Part shown: positions 26,237-32,593 of the stretch, one piece after another
How positions within the stretch are numbered: the first letter of the stretch is position 1
Layout: each line of letters opens with the position of its first letter
Source of the DNA: Paracandidimonas soli
GTDB taxonomy: Bacteria > Pseudomonadota > Gammaproteobacteria > Burkholderiales > Burkholderiaceae_B
Assembly: GCF_004342005.1 (NCBI RefSeq)
Contig: NZ_SMBX01000002.1
Span: 62,001 to 126,000 of the forward strand
DNA length: 64,000 nucleotides
Reading direction: 5' to 3'
Made by a program: the position numbers and the translations under genes
Notes under the pieces: model-generated
The model's database searches: none
Told to the model about the DNA's origin: nothing
What the model saw: the letters and a program-made list of their open reading frames with translations, nothing else

Positions 26237-27163
26237 ATGGAGAATCAAAAGCGCTTTTCGCCGCAGGATATCATCGGCATTCTGCCGCCTCTGCTGACGC
26301 CTTTCGACGAAAAGGAAGACATCGTGGAGCCGGTTCTGCGCGAAGAGGTCCGCTATATGCTGGCCCAGGGCGTGCATGGCCTGGTCCCCGGCGGCAGCGC
26401 GGGCGAGGGCAATACCTTGTCTATCGATGAAGCGCGGCAGGTCATCGGCGTCACTTGCGAAGAGGTCGATGGGCGCGTGCCCGTCATTGCCGGGATCATT
26501 GCCAACAGCACGCGGGAAGCCATCCAGAAAGCCAGGGCCGTGTCGGACCTGGGCGTATCCGCCTTGCAGATAACGCCCGTGCACTATATCTACAGGAACG
26601 ACGATGATTCCATGATCCGGCACTTTTCCGCCATTCGCGAAGCGGTGGACATTCCGATCATCATCTATAACGTCATCCCCTGGAACTATCTTTCGGTGAA
26701 CCTGCTGTTGAGGCTCATGCGGGAAGTGCCGGGAATTTTCGGCGTCAAGCAAAGCGCGAGCGATGTCAAGTCGATGGCCGACCTGCTGTTGATGGCGGAT
26801 CCCCATATGCGCATCTATGCCGCCATCGATGCATTGCTGTATCCGACGCTGGCGCTGGGGGCGCATGGCTCGATATCGCAGATCCTGGCTGCCATGCCGG
26901 GGCCCTGCGTGGAAATGTGGAATCTGGTCCAGCAGGGAGAGCACGAGCGCGCGCGCGAGCTGCACAATCGCCTGCTGAAGGTCTGGAACGCCATTTCGGG
27001 CGACAACAGGCTGGCGGTAACGAAGCATGTGCTGTCGCTGCAAGGCATTCCGGTCGGAGGGCCGCGTTCGCCGCTCGCGCCCGCATCGGCGGAGCAGCGG
27101 CGCAACGCGCGCATGGCGCTGGCAGAGCTGTTGGGGGAAGACAAGCTGGTATCCGCGAACTGA
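26237..27163 (+). CDS. dihydrodipicolinate synthase-family aldolase/dehydratase (catabolic paralogue)
   Basis: A 308-residue DapA/NanA superfamily TIM barrel. The GGSAGEGNTLS loop, the catalytic Tyr in IIIYNVIPWN and the Schiff-base Lys in FGVKQSASD are in place, so it should act on a keto acid by aldol cleavage, condensation or dehydration. It is distinct from the housekeeping dapA at 60140. The IclR regulator upstream and a Bug receptor 70 bases downstream point to catabolism of an imported sugar acid or similar compound. The substrate cannot be assigned. Confidence 0.88.
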   Translation: MENQKRFSPQDIIGILPPLLTPFDEKEDIVEPVLREEVRYMLAQGVHGLVPGGSAGEGNTLSIDEARQVIGVTCEEVDGRVPVIAGIIANSTREAIQKARAVSDLGVSALQITPVHYIYRNDDDSMIRHFSAIREAVDIPIIIYNVIPWNYLSVNLLLRLMREVPGIFGVKQSASDVKSMADLLLMADPHMRIYAAIDALLYPTLALGAHGSISQILAAMPGPCVEMWNLVQQGEHERARELHNRLLKVWNAISGDNRLAVTKHVLSLQGIPVGGPRSPLAPASAEQRRNARMALAELLGEDKLVSAN

Positions 27164-27233
27164 GTCGGGTTGGCCTAGAGTGTCCGGCGCCTCCATGCCG
27201 GAGCTCAAGGCCGTTCATGTTGAGGAGACTTTC

Positions 27234-28199
27234 ATGAAAAAAATGCTATCCACCGTATGCATGGCTGCTTCGTTGTGCCTTGGCGGTTCGCCCGCCATGG
27301 CGGCTTATCCGGACCAGCCCATCAAAATGATCATTCCTTTCGGCGCCGGCGGAACGACGGATGTCGTGGGCCGGGTCATCGCCGAAAAGCTCGGAGACGA
27401 GCTGGGGCAGCCAGTCGTGGTCGAAAACCGCGGCGGCGCCAGCACCATCATCGGGACGAGCACGCTGGCCAGGGCGCCGGCGGACGGCTACACCATCATG
27501 CTGGCGACGCCGGATTTCACCATCAATCCAAGCCTGCAGTCATCGCTTCCCTACAAGACGCCCGAGGACTTTACGCCCATCAGCCTGATTGCAACCTATC
27601 CGCTGGTACTGGCCGCCAATGCCGGGCAGGGCATCGCTTCGGTGTCGGACCTGATCGAGAAAGCGAAGGCCAATCCGGGCAAGCTGAACTACGCCTCGGC
27701 GGGCAATGGCTCGATCCAGCATCTGTGCGGCGCCATGCTGGTCGATATGGCGAAGCTGGACATGGCCCATGTCCCGTACAAGGGCGGGGCGCCAGCCGCG
27801 ACCGATCTGGCGGCCGGCCGGGCATCCGTGCTTTGCAGCGGCGCGCCACCCCTCGATCCTTATGTCCAGAGCGGCAAGGTGCGCATCCTGGCGGTCAGCA
27901 CGCCAACCAGCCATCCGGCGTTGCCGGGCGTGCCCAGCATCGCGGAAAGCGGGGTGCCGGGTTTCGACATTACCGCCTGGTTCGGTTTCATCGGCCCGGC
28001 GGACCTGCCCAAGGATGTCCTGCAGCGCCTGAACAGCGCGATCGTAAAGGTCATGAAGGATCCGGCGCTGCGCCAGCGGCTTTCCATTCTTGGGGCGGAG
28101 CTGGGGGGCAGTTCTCCGGAGGCGCTGGGAAGCCTGATCGATGATGAAATCGAGAAATGGCGGAGGGTGGTTGCCGCCAATGACATCAAGGCGCAATAA
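27234..28199 (+). CDS. Bug-family (TctC-like) periplasmic receptor
   Basis: A 321-residue periplasmic receptor. The signal peptide MKKMLSTVCMAASLCLGGSPAMA is followed by AYPDQPIKMIIPFGAGGTTDVVGR, NRGGASTIIGTSTLARAPADGYT and NPGKLNYASAGNGSIQHL, all typical of Bug proteins. The ATG at 27234 gives a clean signal peptide; the frame is open far upstream through the previous gene. It likely captures the substrate of the adjacent DapA-like enzyme, but no membrane subunits are encoded nearby. Confidence 0.94.
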   Translation: MKKMLSTVCMAASLCLGGSPAMAAYPDQPIKMIIPFGAGGTTDVVGRVIAEKLGDELGQPVVVENRGGASTIIGTSTLARAPADGYTIMLATPDFTINPSLQSSLPYKTPEDFTPISLIATYPLVLAANAGQGIASVSDLIEKAKANPGKLNYASAGNGSIQHLCGAMLVDMAKLDMAHVPYKGGAPAATDLAAGRASVLCSGAPPLDPYVQSGKVRILAVSTPTSHPALPGVPSIAESGVPGFDITAWFGFIGPADLPKDVLQRLNSAIVKVMKDPALRQRLSILGAELGGSSPEALGSLIDDEIEKWRRVVAANDIKAQ

Positions 28200-28383
28200 G
28201 GCTGGGCCGATGCAGTGATGGATGTCGCGGCTTTTGGAAAACAAAGCGGCTTTGCAATCATCCGGCAAAACTGCTCGTTCGGCGGTGTTCACAAAGTGCA
28301 ATTCCTCACACGGAACGTATTCGTGTACAATTGCGCCTCTTTGCCTCGCCGCCTTTCTGCGGCGTAACATGAGGCGAGACAGT

Positions 28384-28460
<77 letters not shown>

Positions 28461-28465
28461 ATGTT

Positions 28466-28506
28466 CACGCGGCTTTGCAAGGTTTTTGCAGCGCCGTGTT
28501 TTTCTT
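28466..28506 (+). terminator. terminator after tRNA-Pro
   Basis: CACGCGGC with TTTGCA pairs imperfectly with TGCA and GCGCCGTG, followed by TTTTTCTTTT. It lies six bases after the tRNA. Confidence 0.55.
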
Positions 28507-28533
28507 TTGCGATGAAGCATCGGTAATTGGATG

Positions 28534-28827
28534 TCAGGCATGGATAGGCTCTACGGTGAGCTTTACTCCTGCCGCCCGAGCCAGCTTCAGTACGGTGTCA
28601 TAGCGAGGCTTGGCGCCAGGCGCCAAGGCTTTGTAAAGGCTTTCCCTGCCAACGCCAGCGTCTTTTGCCATTTTGGTCATGCCCCGTGCCTTGGCTACAT
28701 CAGCAAGCGCTGCCAGAAAAAGGGCGGGGTCATCCTCTTCCAGAGCTGCGGAGAGATATTCTGCGATAGCTTCTTCGCTGTCGAGGTATTCGGCAGCATC
28801 GAAGGGGGCTAGTTTGATGGTGCTCAT
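28534..28827 (-). CDS. antitoxin of a toxin-antitoxin pair (addiction module antidote protein)
   Basis: A 97-residue helix-turn-helix antitoxin of the addiction-module antidote family (HigA-like). The N-terminus MSTIKLAPFDAAEYLDSEEAIAEYL and the HTH stretch ALADVAKARGMTKMAKDAGVGRESLYKAL are characteristic, with the end KLARAAGVKLTVEPI. It starts within four bases of the toxin gene's end, so the pair is coupled. As in other such modules it probably binds and neutralises the toxin and represses the shared promoter. Confidence 0.9.
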   Translation of the reverse strand: MSTIKLAPFDAAEYLDSEEAIAEYLSAALEEDDPALFLAALADVAKARGMTKMAKDAGVGRESLYKALAPGAKPRYDTVLKLARAAGVKLTVEPIHA

Positions 28828-29129
28828 GATTGTTCCTCTTGGATTTTCTTCCACATGGCGATAGCAGTCTTGATGTCCTGCTTCTGTGTAGATTTGTCGC
28901 CACCGTTGAGAAGCAGGTAGACCACTCGGCCCTCACGTGCGTAATAGAGCCGATAGCCGGGTCCGAAGTGGACGCGCATTTCCCACACACCTTCTCCGAC
29001 GGGTTTCACATCACCGAAGTTTCCCAGGCTGACTTGCCTGATGCGGATCACGATCCTTGCTTTGGCCTTCAAGTCTTTCAGTCCTGCAAGCCATGCAGTG
29101 AACAAATCGGTTCGGTTGATTGTGTTCAT
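28824..29129 (-). CDS. RelE/ParE-superfamily toxin (HigB-like)
   Basis: A RelE/ParE-fold toxin of 101 residues, probably an mRNA interferase-type protein. The segments DLFTAWLAGLKDLKAKARI, LGNFGDVKPVGEGVWEMRVHFGPGYRLYY and VYLLLNGGDKSTQKQDIKTA match the addiction-module killer family (TIGR02683-like). The toxin gene precedes the antitoxin, as in higBA. The ATG at 29129 is preferred over the one at 29147 because the latter lies inside the promoter palindrome, upstream of the predicted transcription start. Confidence 0.9.
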   Translation of the reverse strand: MNTINRTDLFTAWLAGLKDLKAKARIVIRIRQVSLGNFGDVKPVGEGVWEMRVHFGPGYRLYYAREGRVVYLLLNGGDKSTQKQDIKTAIAMWKKIQEEQS

Positions 29130-29136
29130 GTGGGTG

Positions 29137-29166
29137 ATTGTATCCATTTGGATACGATTCGGTCAA
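29137..29166 (-). promoter_or_regulatory. toxin-antitoxin promoter with operator palindrome in the spacer
   Basis: Read on the minus strand: -35 TTGACC (29166-29161), an 18-base spacer, then -10 TACAAT (29142-29137). A perfect palindrome GTATCC-AAAT-GGATAC (29155-29140) occupies the spacer and part of the -10, a classical place for repression by the antitoxin complex. Only seven bases lie between the -10 and the toxin ATG at 29129, so the transcript should be leaderless or nearly so. Confidence 0.7.
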
Positions 29167-29300
29167 TAGAAAATCGTCTTGGAAGCACTTCTCTACTATA
29201 GGGGAGCGGCTTGTCCTCGATTTCGGTGAGTTGCGGGACCAGAACGGGTGCAGTCGGATTGCCGCCTCCGTTTCTGGTTTCTTTCCGCACTCAATGTCGA

Positions 29301-30893
29301 TCACTCCTCCCCGGCATCCTCCTGCGGCTCGGAAGCATTGGGGTCGACGATATGCCGGGTGATGCGCACCTGGCTGATCCTCCGGCCCTCCAGCGCCTGC
29401 ACCACGAAGTGCAGTTGCACATTGGGCCGCTGCAGGGTGTATTCGTCGCCGACCGCGGGCAGGCGTCCGAATTCCTGCAGCAGGTAGCCTGCCAGCGTAC
29501 TGAATTCATCGTCCTCGTCGCTGAGGCCGCTGATGTCCAGCGTCTGCTCCAGCTGGTGCAGGTCGGTGCCGCCATCGACCATCCAGCTGTTTTCGCCGTC
29601 CGGCGTGATGTCCGGGGTTTCGTCCTCGTCGGGGAAGTCGCCGGCGATGGCTTCGAAGACGTCGATCGGCGTGACCAGGCCTTCCACCGCGCCGAATTCG
29701 TTGATGACGATGACCAGCTGGCCGCGCGCGCCCTTGAGCGTTTCCATCAGGTCCAGGATGCCGATGGTTTCATGGACGATGATGGCGGGACGCAACTGCT
29801 TTTCGTTAACCTTGCCGCGCTGGAGCAGGTCGGCGATCATGTCCTTGGCGCGGCCGATGCCGACGATTTCATCCAGGGATCCGCGACAGACCGGATAGAA
29901 GCCGTGCGGCGTGACTGTCAGTGTCTCGCGGATGGCCTCGGGACCGTCGTCCAGGTTGATCCAGCTGATGTCCGTGCGGGGCGTCATGATGGAATGCACG
30001 CTGCGCTCGGCCAGCCTCAGCACGCCGCTGACCATGTTGCGCTCTTCCACGCCGAAAGGCAGCTCGCCGCCCGGAGGAAGCGCGACGATTTCGGAGACGG
30101 GCTCGTCGGATGCGGGGCGCTTGCCCAGCATGCGCAGGATGCCTTCGGCGGTGCGCTCGCGCATGGGCTTGTGGGCTTCGGCCGTCAGCATGTTGCGGCG
30201 GGCGAGCTGGTTCAGCGTCTCGATCATGACCGAGAAGCCGATGGCCGCGTACAAGTAGCCCTTGGGCACCTTGAAGCCGAAGCCTTCGGCCACCAGGGCG
30301 AAACCGATCATCAGCAGGAAGCCCAGGCACAGCACGATGACGGTCGGGTGGGCGCTGACGAAACGAGACAGCGGCTTGGACGCCACCAGCATGATGCCGA
30401 TGGCGATAATGACGGCAGCCATCATCACGGGCAGGTGATCGACCATGCCGACGGCGGTGATCACCGCGTCGAGCGAAAACACGGCATCGAGCACGACGAT
30501 CTGCGTGACGATGACCCAGAAGCTGGCGTAGACGCGCGGACCGGAGATTGAGTGTGTCTTTCCTTCGACCCGCTCGTGCATTTCCATGGTGCCCTTGAAC
30601 ACCAGGAAGAAACCGCCCAGGATCATGATGAGGTCGCGTCCCGAGAAGCTGGAGTCCCATACGGTGAACAGCGGCTCCGTGAGCTTGAACATCCAGGAAA
30701 TGGCGGTCAGCAGGCCAAGGCGCATGACCAGGGCGAGCGACAGGCCGATGATACGCGCGCGGTCGCGCTGTGAGGGTGGGAGCTTGTCTGCCAGAATGGC
30801 AATGAAGATCAGGTTGTCGATCCCCAGTACGATTTCAAGCAGTACCAGGGTGATGAGACCTAGCCATATGGCCGGATCCAGGAGGAACTCCAT
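29301..30893 (-). CDS. TerC-CBS-CorC membrane protein (YegH/YoaE type)
   Basis: A 530-residue protein with an N-terminal TerC domain of about seven helices (residues 1-235), then a CBS-domain pair (about 300-420; [32 protein letters not shown]) and a C-terminal CorC/HlyC transporter-associated domain ([20 protein letters not shown]). The TerC part has acidic membrane motifs such as [17 protein letters not shown] and [12 protein letters not shown] expected for metal binding. The architecture matches E. coli YegH/YoaE, proposed metal-ion or membrane-homeostasis transporters; the transported ion is not known. No riboswitch was recognised upstream. Confidence 0.92.
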   Translation of the reverse strand: MEFLLDPAIWLGLITLVLLEIVLGIDNLIFIAILADKLPPSQRDRARIIGLSLALVMRLGLLTAISWMFKLTEPLFTVWDSSFSGRDLIMILGGFFLVFKGTMEMHERVEGKTHSISGPRVYASFWVIVTQIVVLDAVFSLDAVITAVGMVDHLPVMMAAVIIAIGIMLVASKPLSRFVSAHPTVIVLCLGFLLMIGFALVAEGFGFKVPKGYLYAAIGFSVMIETLNQLARRNMLTAEAHKPMRERTAEGILRMLGKRPASDEPVSEIVALPPGGELPFGVEERNMVSGVLRLAERSVHSIMTPRTDISWINLDDGPEAIRETLTVTPHGFYPVCRGSLDEIVGIGRAKDMIADLLQRGKVNEKQLRPAIIVHETIGILDLMETLKGARGQLVIVINEFGAVEGLVTPIDVFEAIAGDFPDEDETPDITPDGENSWMVDGGTDLHQLEQTLDISGLSDEDDEFSTLAGYLLQEFGRLPAVGDEYTLQRPNVQLHFVVQALEGRRISQVRITRHIVDPNASEPQEDAGEE

Positions 30894-31029
30894 GAGGGAC
30901 TATCCGTGAATTAAAAGTCCGATTATAAGGATTTGAGACGAAAACAAAAGTATTGCGGCGCAATATGGTCATATGGATTTTTGCCGCCGGAGGCAACTGC
31001 CCAAGGCAATATTTTTCTTGACCTGAAAA

Positions 31030-31099
31030 AACAGCGGCGGTAGGATTTGAACCGTTGTCACACGGATGCAATGTGTTCCACTGTTGCTTCCGTGTTTTA
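31030..31099. other. tRNA-Cys-like relic / hairpin with T-run
   Basis: Within the 295-base gap between the divergent TerC-type and livK genes there is a strong hairpin: ACACGGATGCAA pairs with TTGCTTCCGTGT apart from one mismatch, followed by TTTTA on the plus strand. On the minus strand the same stretch includes TTGCATC in an anticodon-loop-like position (anticodon GCA), then GGTTCAAATCC as in a T-arm, but the acceptor and T stems do not pair. It may be a decayed tRNA or only a terminator-like hairpin. Confidence 0.3.
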
Positions 31100-31125
31100 T
31101 TGGACCATAAAATGCTCAAAATGAG

Positions 31126-31131
31126 TATAAT
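31126..31131 (+). promoter_or_regulatory. -10 element for the livK-type gene
   Basis: A perfect TATAAT sits 58 bases before the start of the substrate-binding protein gene. The best -35-like sequence, TTGGAC at 31100, is 20 bases away, which is long. The promoter assignment rests mainly on the -10. Confidence 0.45.
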
Positions 31132-31188
31132 TATTCGGGCGCGGATGTGCGTCCATGAACGGAGTCCTTCGGGGCAAAAGGAACCGAT

Positions 31189-32397
31189 ATGTATCGTCAG
31201 CGGTTGGGAAAAATACTGTACATGGCTGCGGCGGCAGTCTCCTTCCAGGCGGCTGCTGCCAGTGATGTCATCCGCATCGGCGAACTGAACAGCTACAAGA
31301 CGCAGCCCGCGTTCCTGGAGCCGTACAAAAAGGGCATGGATCTGGCCGTGGAGCAGATCAATGCGGCTGGCGGAGTCAACGGCAAGAAGCTGGAACTGAT
31401 CGTCAGGGACGACAACTCCAATCCGGGCGATGCCGTGCGCACGGCCGAGGAATTGATCACGCGCGACCGCGTGGACGTGCTGACCGGCACCTTCCTGTCG
31501 CATATCGGGCTGGCCGTGTCGGATTTCGCCAAGCAGCGCAAGCGCTTCTTCCTGGCCAGCGAACCGCTGACCGACAAGATGGTCTGGGAGCAGGGCAACC
31601 GCTATACCTACCGCCTGCGCAATTCCACCTACATGCAGGTGTCCATGCTGATCCCCGCCGCTGTGCAGATGAACCGCAAGCGCTGGGCCATCGTCTATCC
31701 CAACTATGAATACGGACAGTCGGCGGTCGCCACGTTCAAGCGCCTGTTGAAAGAGGCGCAGCCGGACGTGGAGTTCGTGGTCGAGCAGGCTACGCCGCTG
31801 GGCCGCATCGATGCCGGCAATGTGGTGCAGGCGCTGGCGGACGCCAAGCCCGACGCCATGTTCAACGTGCTGTTTGCCACCGATCTGGCCAAGTTCGTGC
31901 GCGCCGCCAATCAGCGCCGTTTCCTGAAGGACCTGCCGGTCGTCAGCATGCTGACGGGTGAGCCGGAATACCTGGATCCGCTGGGTCGCGAAACGCCGGT
32001 GGGCTGGGTGGTGACAGGGTATCCGTGGTATGCCATCGACACGCCGGAGCACAACCGCTTCCTGAAGGCCTACCAGGATCGGTTCAATGATTATCCCCGC
32101 CTGGGGACGCTGATCGGCTACAACGCCATCCTGTCGCTGGCGGCCGGTATTGAAAAGGCGGGCTCCACCGATACCGAGGCGCTGATCGCCGCTTTCAAGG
32201 ATCTGACGCTGGACACGCCGGTCGGGCCCATCACCTACCGCGGGCTGGATCACCAGTCGACCATGGGTGCGCACGTGGGCACGCTGGCCATCGAAAACGG
32301 CAAGGGCGTGATGACGGATGTCCGCTACGTGGACGGCGCGACCGTACAGCCCGACGACGAACTGGTGCGCAAGCTGCGCCCGGCGGACGCGCAGTGA
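31189..32397 (+). CDS. branched-chain amino-acid ABC transporter substrate-binding protein (LivK type)
   Basis: A 402-residue periplasmic binding protein. After a signal peptide (KILYMAAAAVSFQAAAA) the mature part begins SDVIRIGELNSYKTQPAFLEPYKKGMDLAVEQINAAGGVNGKKLELIVRDD, the hallmark of the type I (LivJ/LivK) fold. Ligands for this family range from leucine to amides and aromatic acids, so the substrate is uncertain. It is followed, after a hairpin-rich spacer of about 200 bases, by a fused permease-ATPase gene and livF, forming a full ABC system. Confidence 0.93.
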   Translation: MYRQRLGKILYMAAAAVSFQAAAASDVIRIGELNSYKTQPAFLEPYKKGMDLAVEQINAAGGVNGKKLELIVRDDNSNPGDAVRTAEELITRDRVDVLTGTFLSHIGLAVSDFAKQRKRFFLASEPLTDKMVWEQGNRYTYRLRNSTYMQVSMLIPAAVQMNRKRWAIVYPNYEYGQSAVATFKRLLKEAQPDVEFVVEQATPLGRIDAGNVVQALADAKPDAMFNVLFATDLAKFVRAANQRRFLKDLPVVSMLTGEPEYLDPLGRETPVGWVVTGYPWYAIDTPEHNRFLKAYQDRFNDYPRLGTLIGYNAILSLAAGIEKAGSTDTEALIAAFKDLTLDTPVGPITYRGLDHQSTMGAHVGTLAIENGKGVMTDVRYVDGATVQPDDELVRKLRPADAQ

Positions 32398-32417
32398 CCA
32401 CGCGCCGGAGTGCAGGA

Positions 32418-32561
32418 CTCGGCCTTCAGGCCGAGGTCGAGCGAGGCAGTACCCATGCGGTGCCGAAGGCGCCCCCGTATTGTGGCGGAGATGCTCCGGC
32501 CCTTGGGCCGGAGTTCTTCACCATGGATCGAAGCGCAGGCCTCGCCGCTCACGGCGAGGCC
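32418..32561 (+). repeat. three GC-rich intergenic hairpins between livK and the fused permease gene
   Basis: Three perfect inverted repeats stand in a row: 32418-32435 (7-base stem, TTCA loop), 32494-32513 (8-9-base stem) and 32538-32561 (10-base stem, CTCA loop). The first and third are followed by similar GAGCG(A/G)(G/T)GCAGT sequence, so they look like diverged copies of one unit. None has a T-run. Likely effect: protection of the upstream receptor mRNA from 3' decay and lowered expression of the membrane genes. Confidence 0.75.
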
Positions 32562-32593
32562 GAGCGGTGCAGTTTCTATTCGGGGCCGGGCGC

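Noticed and set aside
30894-31188. Manganese (yybP-ykoY type) riboswitch ahead of the TerC-type gene
   Set aside because: TerC genes often follow this element, but none of its conserved loops was found in the short minus-strand leader.
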